From: CAZRXG01 sp964603985 | GTDB taxonomy: Bacteria; Chloroflexota; Anaerolineae; Aggregatilineales; UBA3940 | Reading direction: 5' to 3' | Assembly (NCBI GenBank): GCA_964603985.1 | Contig: CAZRXG010000049.1 | Location: forward strand, 1 to 24,421 | Length of the DNA: 24,421 nt | Part shown: positions 14,735-23,360 of the stretch, piece after piece | How positions within the stretch are numbered: position 1 is the first letter of the stretch | How the letters are laid out: every line of letters begins with the position of its first letter | Notes under the pieces: generated by a model | Databases searched by the model: none | What the model saw: the letters and a program-made list of their open reading frames with translations, nothing else | Told to the model about the DNA's origin: nothing | Translations under genes and position numbers: made by a program

Positions 14735-16287
14735 CTGCGTCGTTTAACCTGATAGACGAACCCTGGATTCCCTGCATCGACCTCCAGGGAAACGCGGCCG
14801 AGCGGGGGATCCGTGACACACTGGCCTCTGCCCATGGACTGAAGGAGGTGTATGACGAATCTCCCCTCGTCACAATCTCGATTTATAGGCTGCTGTTGGC
14901 GGTCTTGCATCGGGTGTTTGGTCCCGACTCTGCTGATACGTGGCTGGCGTTCTGGAAACAGGGAGCGTGGGACGCATTTCAACTTGATGACTACCTCGAC
15001 GCCTGGTATGAACGCTTTGACCTGTTCCATCCCGACCCCGCCTACCGTTTTTATCAGGCCGAGCCGGACGAGACGTATAAACCAAGATCGGTGATTCACC
15101 TTATCCACTCACAGGGCAACAATCCCACCCTGTTCACCCATGACACCGACGAGATGGTGCTTGGTTATACGCCTGCCGAAGTTGCCCGTGCGCTGCTCGC
15201 TTCTCAAAGCTGCTATCTTGGCGGGCTGCTCCGGCCAGGTAAGTCTTCTCCGGGCGGCCCATGCGCCAGGGGGATCAACTTCCTTTCTCAGGGGCGCAAC
15301 CTGTTTGAAACGCTGGCCCTAAACTGGTTCCCCTATCCTGACGAGGGAGTGTTCCACAGCCAGGTGGGCGATAAGCCCGCTTGGGAAATGGATGACCCAT
15401 TCAATGCAAACCGCCAGGTGTTGAAAGTGAGGGTAAAGGAAGAAATCCTGCCACTGGGCTACCTAGACTTCCTCACCTGGCAGAACTGCCGCCTCTGGCT
15501 TTCTCTGCCCGGAGAGGACGGACTGGTGAGAGAAGTGCGTATCGGGTTGGGCAACCTGAAGCTTCATTGGTCGGTCACCAATCCGCTATATCATTACCGC
15601 CGGGCACAAACCCGCGATCCTAGCGGTTTGAAGTTCCTGCGGTTCAGCGAAGGACGGGCGCTTTGGCGTGATAGTGCGGCCCTGTTACAGCACCGTGCTC
15701 CTGATGACTACCAACCGCCGTATGCCGTTACCTGGCTGGCGTACCTGCTCATCGGAATGGGGATAGAGTTACCGCATCAGGGGTACGCTGCTTATGGAAT
15801 GTCCACAGATCAAGCGAAAGTGTTTTTCTACCGCCATGAACAGATGCCGCTTCCTCCCGACTATCTAGAAGAGAATCGGCTGGAAGATCTGGAGTTTGCC
15901 CTCCAGGCAGCTGAAGACACCGCCCGTAAAACGCGTGGTGCGGCTATGCGTCTGGCCGAGTTGGTGCTTTCTGAGACGGCCGATCAAAAAGAGGGCCGTA
16001 AACCGGACAGCAAAGACGTGACCGCGCTAGTCGAGCACTGGGGCGTGACGCGTGACTACTGGGGTGCGCTTGAACCTGCCTTTTGGGAGCTGGTTACAGT
16101 GCTCCCCGATCACACCGAACAGGCTCTGATCGGCTGGGAGGAAACGCTGAAGCATACTGCCTGGGATACGCTCCGGCGGGCCGAGGCGCTGGCCGGAGAT
16201 GATACAAAGGCCCTCAAAGCGGCGGCTGTCGCCCGCCGGCAGCTTGGGGGTGGCTTGAAGAAGGTCTTTGAGAAAGTGGAGGCATAA
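14731..16287 (+). CDS. casA: Cascade large subunit CasA/Cse1
   Basis: 518 residues, ATG 14731 overlapping the cas3 stop and preceded by GAGGAGG. The N-terminus FNLIDEPWIPC (residues 5-15) is the classic Cse1 opening. Around residues 160-185, SCYLGGLLRPGKSSPGGPCARG lies where the loops that contact PAM DNA occur in Cse1 proteins; this string also carries two cysteines. The C-terminal ~130 residues are helical, as in the four-helix bundle that recruits Cas3. Cse1 recognises the PAM and starts DNA unwinding in the type I-E Cascade. Length is close to that of E. coli CasA (about 500). Confidence 0.97.
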   Translation: MTASFNLIDEPWIPCIDLQGNAAERGIRDTLASAHGLKEVYDESPLVTISIYRLLLAVLHRVFGPDSADTWLAFWKQGAWDAFQLDDYLDAWYERFDLFHPDPAYRFYQAEPDETYKPRSVIHLIHSQGNNPTLFTHDTDEMVLGYTPAEVARALLASQSCYLGGLLRPGKSSPGGPCARGINFLSQGRNLFETLALNWFPYPDEGVFHSQVGDKPAWEMDDPFNANRQVLKVRVKEEILPLGYLDFLTWQNCRLWLSLPGEDGLVREVRIGLGNLKLHWSVTNPLYHYRRAQTRDPSGLKFLRFSEGRALWRDSAALLQHRAPDDYQPPYAVTWLAYLLIGMGIELPHQGYAAYGMSTDQAKVFFYRHEQMPLPPDYLEENRLEDLEFALQAAEDTARKTRGAAMRLAELVLSETADQKEGRKPDSKDVTALVEHWGVTRDYWGALEPAFWELVTVLPDHTEQALIGWEETLKHTAWDTLRRAEALAGDDTKALKAAAVARRQLGGGLKKVFEKVEA

Positions 16288-16291
16288 CAAC

Positions 16292-16804
16292 ATGGAAGAT
16301 GTTCATCCATTTATCCGGTATTTAAACGACACACTCGCCCAGGATCGGGGAGCACTGGCCGCCCTGCGGCGTGGACTGGGCCAGCCGCCTGGTCAGGCCC
16401 CGGAGATGATCCGCTTCATCGCGCCTTTCATCTCGGATGACACGAACTACTGGCGTGAACAGGCGCTCTATATGGTCGCTTCGCTCTTCGGCCTGCACCC
16501 ATCAAATACGACATCAGGCAACATGGGCGATCACTTTGCGAAGCTCAAATCAGATGATGACACGGCATTGGAACGGCGCTTCACGGCGCTGCTGTCCTCA
16601 CACCCAGAAGAACTGGATGTCCATCTCCGGCAGGCAGTCGGCGTGCTGAAAAACAAGGAGATCCCTGTCAACTGGGATCAGCTTCTCCAAGACGTGACCC
16701 ACTGGCGCTACCCTGAAAGCCGCGACCGGGTTCGCCGCGATTGGGCCTATCGCTTCTGGCGGGCCGCCGAAGAGCCAACTGTTGAAGATACATCCGCTGA
16801 ATAA
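16292..16804 (+). CDS. casB: Cascade small subunit CasB/Cse2
   Basis: ATG 16292, 170 residues, with GGAGG 9 nt upstream; the frame is open slightly further up, but without a ribosome site. It is all-helical in pattern, with DRGALAALRRGLGQPPG near the start, a central KSDDDTALERRFTALLSS helix, and the conserved C-terminal VNWDQLLQDVTHW and RRDWAYRFW. Cse2 forms the Cascade belly dimer that holds crRNA and the non-target strand. It lies 4 bp after casA and 16 bp before cas7, as usual. Confidence 0.95.
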   Translation: MEDVHPFIRYLNDTLAQDRGALAALRRGLGQPPGQAPEMIRFIAPFISDDTNYWREQALYMVASLFGLHPSNTTSGNMGDHFAKLKSDDDTALERRFTALLSSHPEELDVHLRQAVGVLKNKEIPVNWDQLLQDVTHWRYPESRDRVRRDWAYRFWRAAEEPTVEDTSAE

Positions 16805-16820
16805 GAAAGGATAAAAAACC

Positions 16821-17960
16821 ATGTTTGTAGAGCTGCATATCATTCAAAACTTTTCGCCCTCAAATCTCAACCGCGATGACACCAACAATCCAAAGGACTG
16901 CAACTTTGGCGGTGTGCGCCGCGCCCGGATCTCCTCGCAATGCATCAAGCGGTCTATTCGTCTGGAACCTGCCTTTGCCGACACCACGGGAGTCGATCCC
17001 AGTGACCGCACCCGTTTGATGGCGACCGGCAGCCTGCTCCCCCTGCTGATCGGAGCCGGGAAGCCGGAAGAAGAGGCGCAGACCGTCGCGCTGGGGCTGG
17101 CCGGGGCAGTTACCGGTGGGCTGGACAAGGAGGGCAAGCGCACGAACGTGCTCTTCTACCTGAGCAAAGATGAAGCGTCTGCCCTGGCCCAGGCTGCGCT
17201 GGACAACTGGGATGCCATCCTGAGCGGGCTGTACCAGGAGAAGCCCGACACCGGGCCGCTCGATGACCTGGTGAAGGAGTTCATCAAGCAGGCAAAGGAC
17301 CGGGCCAGCGCCCCGGATGTTGCCATGTTTGGCCGCATGCTGGCGGACAAACCCGCGCTCAACATCGATGCCGCCTGCCAGGTGTCCCACGCCATTTCGA
17401 CCCACCGCGTCTCGATGGAGATGGATTTCTACACCGCTGTTGACGACCTCCAGCCGGGGGGCGAAACCGGTGCGGGTATGATGGGCATGACCGGCTTCAA
17501 CAGCGCCACCTTCTACCGCTATGCTCGCATTGATTGGGCGCAGTTGGTTCACAACTTGCAAGGAAACACAGCGTTGGCCCAGAGCACCGTCGAAGGCTTC
17601 CTGCGGGCTGCCGTCCGGGCCATCCCTACCGGCAAGCAGAACGCCTTCGCGGCCCAGAACCCGCCTAGCTTCCTGCTGGCCGTCGTGCGCGATGACGGCA
17701 TGAGCTGGTCTCTGGCGAATGCCTTTGAGAGGCCCGTCTATCCCCACCGTGACTATGGTCTGGTTGGTGCATCCATCCTGGCTCTGGATCGCTACTGGGG
17801 AGAGCTTGAACAGGCTTATGGTGGCGCGGGAAAAACAGCGGCGGCGCTGTCGCTTCACAACGATCTGCCGTTGGAATGGCTGTCGGGCTACTCCAGGGGC
17901 AATCTGGAGGAGTGGCTCGGCACCATCCTTGCCGCCCTGCTGCAGGAGTACGCATCGTGA
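16821..17960 (+). CDS. cas7: Cascade backbone subunit Cas7 (CasC/Cse4)
   Basis: 379 residues from ATG 16821 with an AAAGGAT site. The N-terminus shows the hallmark FSPSNLNRDDTNNPKD followed by FGGVRRARISSQCIKRSIR, closely matching E. coli CasC (SPSCLNRDD...FGG-RR-RISSQ). A glycine-rich GGETGAGMMGMTGFNSATFY segment and QNAFAAQNPPSFLLAVV in the C-terminal half are also family-typical. Six copies coat the crRNA spacer in Cascade. The stop overlaps the cas5 GTG start. Confidence 0.98.
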   Translation: MFVELHIIQNFSPSNLNRDDTNNPKDCNFGGVRRARISSQCIKRSIRLEPAFADTTGVDPSDRTRLMATGSLLPLLIGAGKPEEEAQTVALGLAGAVTGGLDKEGKRTNVLFYLSKDEASALAQAALDNWDAILSGLYQEKPDTGPLDDLVKEFIKQAKDRASAPDVAMFGRMLADKPALNIDAACQVSHAISTHRVSMEMDFYTAVDDLQPGGETGAGMMGMTGFNSATFYRYARIDWAQLVHNLQGNTALAQSTVEGFLRAAVRAIPTGKQNAFAAQNPPSFLLAVVRDDGMSWSLANAFERPVYPHRDYGLVGASILALDRYWGELEQAYGGAGKTAAALSLHNDLPLEWLSGYSRGNLEEWLGTILAALLQEYAS

Positions 17961-18628
17961 ACGGCACGCTTTTACTGCGTTTGAGCGGCCCCATGCAGTC
18001 CTGGGGCACGCAGAGCCGGTTTGACATGCGTGACACCGGACGCGAGCCTTCCAAGAGCGGCGTGGTCGGCCTGTTGTGCGCCGCGCTGGGCCGTCCCCGG
18101 CCTGAGCCGGTAGACGAACTGGCGCGCCTCAGCATGGCCGTGCGCGTCGACCAGGAAGGCCGCCTTGAGCGTGACTATCACACCGCCAGCAGCGACCGGT
18201 TTTACCTGGTCAGCGGTCAGTCTAAGTCTCACACTGTGGTCTCCAACCGCTACTACCTGGCGGATGCCCGCTTTCTCGTCGCTCTGTATGGGGAACTGGG
18301 CCGACTGACCATGCTGTATGAGGCGCTCCAAAACCCTGTCTGGCCGCTTTACCTGGGCCGCAAGGCCTTCGTGCCGGGCGAGCCGGTCTGGCTTCCTGAT
18401 GGCCTGTGGGAGGAATTCGGCCTGTGGGACGTGCTTGAAGGGTATCCCTGGCTTGGCAATGTCGACCTCAGATTGCCTCCCAAGCAGTTACGAGTCGTCT
18501 ACGACGACCCCGAAGGCCCGGTGGTGCGCAGCGATCATCCCATCTCCTTTGCCGAGCGTAGATTCCACCAGCGTCGAGTTTCAGTGACGTATGTCAATAC
18601 GCCGCTGCCAGACGAAAGGAGGGGATGA
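17957..18628 (+). CDS. cas5: Cascade subunit Cas5e (CasD)
   Basis: I chose GTG 17957, overlapping the cas7 TGA (GTGA), giving 223 residues, essentially the length of E. coli CasD. Longer readings start inside cas7. The N-terminus LLLRLSGPMQSWGTQSRF is the classic Cas5 ferredoxin-like strand, followed by TGREPSKSGVVGLLCAALG (the glycine-containing helix typical of I-E Cas5) and SNRYYLADARFLVAL later. It caps the 5' handle of the crRNA. The stop overlaps nothing but is directly adjacent to the cas6e ATG. Confidence 0.97.
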   Translation: MNGTLLLRLSGPMQSWGTQSRFDMRDTGREPSKSGVVGLLCAALGRPRPEPVDELARLSMAVRVDQEGRLERDYHTASSDRFYLVSGQSKSHTVVSNRYYLADARFLVALYGELGRLTMLYEALQNPVWPLYLGRKAFVPGEPVWLPDGLWEEFGLWDVLEGYPWLGNVDLRLPPKQLRVVYDDPEGPVVRSDHPISFAERRFHQRRVSVTYVNTPLPDERRG

Positions 18629-19264
18629 ATGTTCCTATCACAAATGCTCTTGAACACCCGCTCCCGGCAGGTGTGGCGCGAGCATCGCACCCTGTATGAA
18701 ACCCACCGGACGATCATGTCGGCGTTCCCTGAGGACCTCCCCCCGGATGAGCGTGTGCTTTTCCGGCGGGAAGATTTGCGGGACGCCCCATCCATCCGGC
18801 TGCTTGTTCAGTCGATCTTCGAGCCGGATTGGTCGGTGTTCGGTGATCGCCCGGCCGGATATTTCCTGTCTGCTCCAGAGACGAAGCAGGTTGATCTGGC
18901 CTTTGCACCCGGGCAGGTGCTTGTGTTTCGCCTGCAAGCCAACCCAACCGTCAAGCGCGGTGGCAAACGGCTGGGTTTGTTTCGTGAAGAAGACCAGCTT
19001 GCCTGGCTGGCGCGCAAGGCGGAGATAGGCGGATTCTCGATCCGGCAGGAAGATGTCCGTGTCGCCGACATGGGCTTTGTGCGGGGCAAAACACACAGCG
19101 ACCATCCGACCAGCCTATATGCCGTCCAGTTCGACGGCTTGCTTCAGGTCGTCGATCCAGACCTGTTCCTCCATACCATTCAATGTGGCATTGGATCAGG
19201 CAAGGGAATGGGCTTCGGGCTGCTTTCGGTGGCCCGCCCTGGGTGGGGGGAGGACGATGCGTGA
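18629..19264 (+). CDS. cas6e: crRNA-processing endoribonuclease Cas6e (CasE/Cse3)
   Basis: 211 residues from ATG 18629, with GGAGGGG just upstream. It has the double-ferredoxin pattern of Cse3, catalytic His26 in ETHRTIMSAFP (same position as in Thermus Cas6e), a basic NPTVKRGGKRLGL loop, and the C-terminal glycine-rich loop CGIGSGKGMGFGLLSV that grips the repeat hairpin. It cuts pre-crRNA 3' of the repeat stem to leave an 8-nt 5' handle; with these repeats that would be GUGUACCG. The stop lies 8 nt inside cas1. Confidence 0.97.
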   Translation: MFLSQMLLNTRSRQVWREHRTLYETHRTIMSAFPEDLPPDERVLFRREDLRDAPSIRLLVQSIFEPDWSVFGDRPAGYFLSAPETKQVDLAFAPGQVLVFRLQANPTVKRGGKRLGLFREEDQLAWLARKAEIGGFSIRQEDVRVADMGFVRGKTHSDHPTSLYAVQFDGLLQVVDPDLFLHTIQCGIGSGKGMGFGLLSVARPGWGEDDA

Positions 19265-20162
19265 CCTTCACGAGCTACCCAAACTGCGCGACAGCCTGAG
19301 CTACCTGTATCTCGAACATGCTGTGATCAACCAGAAGGATATGGCAATCGAAGCCTGCGCCGAATATGGTCGTACGATGATACCGGTGGCTGCGCTGTCG
19401 GTCTTGATGCTAGGCCCCGGCACCAGCATTACCCATGCTGCCGTGCGTACGCTGGCCGACAACGGGTGCTCGATCCTGTGGGTCGGCGAGGACTCCACGC
19501 GATGCTACGCTCACGGCGGCGGCGAAACTCGTAAGGGATACCGCTTGCTGCACCAAGCTCACCTGGTGAGCCACCCCGACCTGCGCGAGCAGGTGGTGCT
19601 GAACATGTACCATGCGCGGTTTGGGTATGAGCTTGACCGCGGGCTGACCCTGCCCCAAATACGCGGCAAAGAGGGGGCGCGTGTCCGCAAGGCATATGCC
19701 GATGCCAGCCGCACCTCCGGGGTGGTCTGGCAGGGCCGCCGCTACGACCGGACCAAGTGGAATCGCGCCGATCCTATCAACCGTGCGCTCTCCGCTGCCA
19801 ACGCCCTGCTGAACGGGCTGTGTCATGCAGCAATCGTCTCCGGTGGTTACAGCCCGGGGTTAGGGTTTATCCACACCGGGCGGCAGCTCTCCTTTGTATA
19901 CGACATCGCCGACCTGTATAAGGTTGACATCACCATTCCGATTGCATTCGAGACGATTGCCGAGTCATCGCGCGATGTAGAAGGGCGGGTCCGCCAAGCC
20001 TGCCGCGAGCGGTTCAAGGGGGAAAAGCTGCTGGGGCGCATCCTGCCTGATATTGACCGTCTCCTGAACATCGAGGCGCTGCCGTATGAGGAGTACGCCG
20101 ACGCCGATGCAGCGGACCCGCCTCCCGGTGCCCTGTGGGAACTTCTAGAAGAGGGAGTGTAG
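19257..20162 (+). CDS. cas1: CRISPR adaptation integrase Cas1 (type I-E)
   Basis: ATG 19257 follows GGGGGGAGGA and overlaps the end of cas6e by 8 nt, giving 301 residues; the longer frame upstream is a shadow of cas6e. The catalytic triad is present and spaced as in E. coli Cas1: Glu139 (RGKEGARVRKAY), His206 (LGFIHTGRQLSFVYD) and Asp219 (IADLYK). Cas1 with Cas2 integrates new spacers next to the leader. An acidic C-terminal tail (DADAADPPPG) is seen. Confidence 0.98.
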   Translation: MRDLHELPKLRDSLSYLYLEHAVINQKDMAIEACAEYGRTMIPVAALSVLMLGPGTSITHAAVRTLADNGCSILWVGEDSTRCYAHGGGETRKGYRLLHQAHLVSHPDLREQVVLNMYHARFGYELDRGLTLPQIRGKEGARVRKAYADASRTSGVVWQGRRYDRTKWNRADPINRALSAANALLNGLCHAAIVSGGYSPGLGFIHTGRQLSFVYDIADLYKVDITIPIAFETIAESSRDVEGRVRQACRERFKGEKLLGRILPDIDRLLNIEALPYEEYADADAADPPPGALWELLEEGV

Positions 20163-20166
20163 GGCC

Positions 20167-20439
20167 ATGGTCGTGATCATTCTGGAGTCTGTTCCTACGT
20201 CCTTGCGCGGTGAGCTGACCCGCTGGCTCATCGAACCCCATCCCGGCACCTTCGTCGGGCATGTATCGGCGATGGTGCGTGAACGTCTCTGGCATAAGGT
20301 TTGCCGGGCGCGCCGGTCAGGTGGCGTGATCATGATCTGGAGCACGAACAATGAGCAGCGTTTCGCAATCCAGATGCATGGCTGTACAAAGCGAAAGATA
20401 GTAGACTACGAAGGGTTGCTGTTGATCTGCAAAACCTAA
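20167..20439 (+). CDS. cas2: CRISPR adaptation protein Cas2e
   Basis: 90 residues from ATG 20167, 4 bp after cas1. MVVIILESVPTSLRGELTRW, then TFVGHVSAMVRERLW and GGVIMIWSTNNEQRFAIQMHG are the hallmarks of the Cas2 variant specific to type I-E. The dimer bridges two Cas1 dimers and needs no nuclease activity for spacer uptake. It is the last cas gene; the array begins 19 bp beyond. Confidence 0.97.
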   Translation: MVVIILESVPTSLRGELTRWLIEPHPGTFVGHVSAMVRERLWHKVCRARRSGGVIMIWSTNNEQRFAIQMHGCTKRKIVDYEGLLLICKT

Positions 20440-20451
20440 CGCTGTTATGAC
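20422..20451 (+). promoter_or_regulatory. Possible array promoter inside the end of cas2
   Basis: TTGATC (20422-20427) and TATGAC (20446-20451) are spaced 18 bp and each match the consensus at 4 of 6 positions. Transcription would start at about the first repeat base. It is weak evidence; the array may instead be read through from the cas operon. Confidence 0.25.
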
Positions 20452-20458
20452 TCTTAGG
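20440..20458 (+). promoter_or_regulatory. Very short cas2-array gap (leader position)
   Basis: Only 19 bp separate the cas2 stop from repeat 1. Type I-E leaders are normally longer and AT-rich, so leader signals needed for adaptation and transcription must lie partly within the 3' end of cas2, or be reduced. Confidence 0.5.
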
Positions 20459-23237
20459 GTTTTCCCCACACGCGTGGGGGTGTACCGGAGACCGATGGCA
20501 TGCCGGTGATGGGCGAGGCGTTTTCCCCACACGCGTGGGGGTGTACCGACGCCTCCCACAATACCGAGGAGATGGCCTGGGTTTTCCCCACACGCGTGGG
20601 GGTGTACCGGTCGCCCAGGCCAAGCGCCTGGAGCGCACCGCGTTTTCCCCACACGCGTGGGGGTGTACCGATCATCACGCTCGGCGGGGACACGGTCACG
20701 TTGTTTTCCCCACACGCGTGGGGGTGTACCGCATGGAACCTTATGGCCAGCTGGTAGGGCCGCGTTTTCCCCACACGCGTGGGGGTGTACCGACGGCGAT
20801 CGCCGGTGCGACCACAGAGACAACGTTTTCCCCACACGCGTGGGGGTGTACCGATGATCGCCCTGACCGGCGATGTCAGTCAGGCGTTTTCCCCACACGC
20901 GTGGGGGTGTACCGCAGTATGGGCGTTTATCAAGAACGTATTTCTTGTTTTCCCCACACGCGTGGGGGTGTACCGATTTTGCCATAGTGTCCCTCCCTTC
21001 GGTTTATGTTTTCCCCACACGCGTGGGGGTGTACCGTACTTGACAATGTGCTGGGCCTCATTCAGGTAGTTTTCCCCACACGCGTGGGGGTGTACCGTTC
21101 ATTCTCTGCTTTGCGCTTGCGAGCTTCATAGTTTTCCCCACACGCGTGGGGGTGTACCGTAATAGAACGTATAGAATTGGCTTCCGATGATGTTTTCCCC
21201 ACACGCGTGGGGGTGTACCGATGTACTCATGCGCCTTCGTCGGGCGGTCGGTGTTTTCCCCACACGCGTGGGGGTGTACCGAAAACGCCCGAAATTTTAG
21301 TTAAATCGCTAAGTTTTCCCCACACGCGTGGGGGTGTACCATGGTGGCGGTCTGGCAAACGCGGAACGATTCGGTTTTCCCCACACGCGTGGGGGTGTAC
21401 CGACGCAGGCGGGGGCGGCGGGGACACAATCGGTAGTTTTCCCCACACGCGTGGGGGTGTACCGTTGCGCCCCCGCGCAGCCGGGGCGCAGGGGGAGTTT
21501 TCCCCACACGCGTGGGGGTGTACCGATCACCTCCAGGGTGCTGCCGCTATATGGCGAGTTTTCCCCACACGCGTGGGGGTGTACCGCTGGACGGTCGCAT
21601 TCAGGGATGCCGGGATGAGTTTTCCCCACACGCGTGGGGGTGTACCGGTCGCCATCAGCGGCGAGGAGATGTACACCATCGTTTTCCCCACACGCGTGGG
21701 GGTGTACCGATACCGACACGGACACAAAGACGGAAGGGGAAGGTTTTCCCCACACGCGTGGGGGTGTACCGGTACTTGCTGATATAGTATTGAGCCTGTT
21801 TTTGTTTTCCCCACACGCGTGGGGGTGTACCGCTGACCCTGGCAATGCCGGGGAACGTGTTCCAGTTTTCCCCACACGCGTGGGGGTGTACCGGGCGGCC
21901 AGCTCCAGGGGTTGGTGCAGATGCGGTTTTCCCCACACGCGTGGGGGTGTACCGCATAGGAGTGTGTGATATGCTTTCTCTGTGGGAGTTTTCCCCACAC
22001 GCGTGGGGGTGTACCGTCTTCCGGCATCCCTTCCGGTAGCAAATAGCCGTTTTCCCCACACGCGTGGGGGTGTACCGTGTGACTAATGCTCGATTTCGTC
22101 TTTATATTCGTTTTCCCCACACGCGTGGGGGTGTACCGTTTGCCATTGCTCCCAATGCGGCCAGCCCGGCGTTTTCCCCACACGCGTGGGGGTGTACCGC
22201 CTTGCAGGGGCGTTAACCGTGTGGCTACCAGGTTTTCCCCACACGCGTGGGGGTGTACCGTGTGCGGCATGGTTAACCGAATCGACGTAATCGTTTTCCC
22301 CACACGCGTGGGGGTGTACCGTTGCCCCGCAGTATGACGACGAACCGGAGAACGTTTTCCCCACACGCGTGGGGGTGTACCGTCTATGGCCTTGCTACTT
22401 CTACGACTTCCTGAGTTTTCCCCACACGCGTGGGGGTGTACCGAGCTTGATCTGGTTGACCACCGAGCTAAAGCCGTTTTCCCCACACGCGTGGGGGTGT
22501 ACCGAAATCATCAACGCCATTTGGGAGGCGCGGGGCGTTTTCCCCACACGCGTGGGGGTGTACCGCCATCAGTGATGAGGAATGGGAGCGGGCGGTCGTT
22601 TTCCCCACACGCGTGGGGGTGTACCGGCATAGAGGTTCATTCCGATTCCCCCAGTTCCGTTTTCCCCACACGCGTGGGGGTGTACCACTATGAATAGAGG
22701 CGTCGTCTACGTCGTCTACGTTTTCCCCACACGCGTGGGGGTGTACCGATGAACGCGTGCGGGGCGGCCCCGCCGACGGCGTTTTCCCCACACGCGTGGG
22801 GGTGTACCGAACCCTGGTCAAAACTCCAGTTAGTAGGGGTAGTTTTCCCCACACGCGTGGGGGTGTACCGTCAACAACAACTCGAATCCCGTGCGATTGC
22901 CAAGTTTTCCCCACACGCGTGGGGGTGTACCGAGATATTTCGTCCTGGGGGGCGGCGTGTTTGCGTTTTCCCCACACGCGTGGGGGTGTACCGATGCGAA
23001 CGCGGATGCTGTCGTCGGTTTCGTCGTTTTCCCCACACGCGTGGGGGTGTACCGGTGGCCTATCCGGACTTGTGGGAGGTGTGGCCGTTTTCCCCACACG
23101 CGTGGGGGTGTACCGGACGCCCGACCAGTTACGCACCCGCTGAATCAGTTTTCCCCACACGCGTGGGGGTGTACCGGTGGTGGCGGTGACGGCCGTGCGG
23201 CCGTCGGTGTTTTCCCCACACGCGTGGGGGTGTACCG
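20459..23237 (+). CRISPR. Type I-E CRISPR array, 46 repeats and 45 spacers
   Basis: Repeats are 29 bp, starting GTTTTCCCCACACGC and ending GTGGGGGTGTACCG. The internal CCCCAC/GTGGGG arms form a 6-bp stem with an ACGC loop, the Cas6e substrate. Orientation (GTTTT first, ACCG last) means transcription on the plus strand, away from cas2. The period is 61 bp. Spacers are 32 bp except six of 33 bp (ending before repeats 12, 17, 21, 22, 26 and 41) and one of 31 bp (before repeat 15). All repeats look identical except that repeats 15 (21313) and 37 (22659) end in A rather than G. The leader-distal repeat is perfect, without the decay usually seen at the old end. No spacers look duplicated by eye. 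Confidence 0.99.
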
Positions 23238-23239
23238 TT

Positions 23240-23323
23240 GGCAGCCTTCCGAGCAACCGCGATGGCGTCCTGCGCGTCACCTACACCCGGCTGCCGGGTG
23301 AGATGGAACGATCTTGCTGCTAG
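23240..23323 (+). pseudogene. 3'-end remnant of a paralogue of the 1608-4457 polymerase-like gene
   Basis: Immediately after the last repeat, one frame reads SLPSNRDGVLRVTYTRLPGE and then MERSCC and a TAG (23321-23323). It aligns with AHDGNLRATYTKLPPQ at residues ~911-926 of the large left-hand gene, with roughly 70% nucleotide identity over the best 36 bases. It has no start and no upstream body, so it is a broken end. Its tail (GEMERSCC) may represent the native C-terminus that the left copy has lost. Confidence 0.6.
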
Positions 23324-23360
23324 TTGACACTTTACCGTTTCTACTGCATGAGGCGTATCG

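Noticed and set aside
16860..17858. 332-codon minus-strand frame opposite cas7.
   Set aside because: Antisense to a clear cas7 gene and lacks any family pattern.
20317..23301. Many long open frames across the array, with repeating peptides such as FPTRVGVYR or HPHACGEN.
   Set aside because: They are translations of the 29-bp CRISPR repeat in different frames, with no ribosome sites. The period of 61 bp and variable spacers show this is an array.
23324..23352. TTGACA at 23324-23329 considered as the -35 of a promoter for the 23454 gene.
   Set aside because: No acceptable -10 hexamer lies 16-18 bp downstream.
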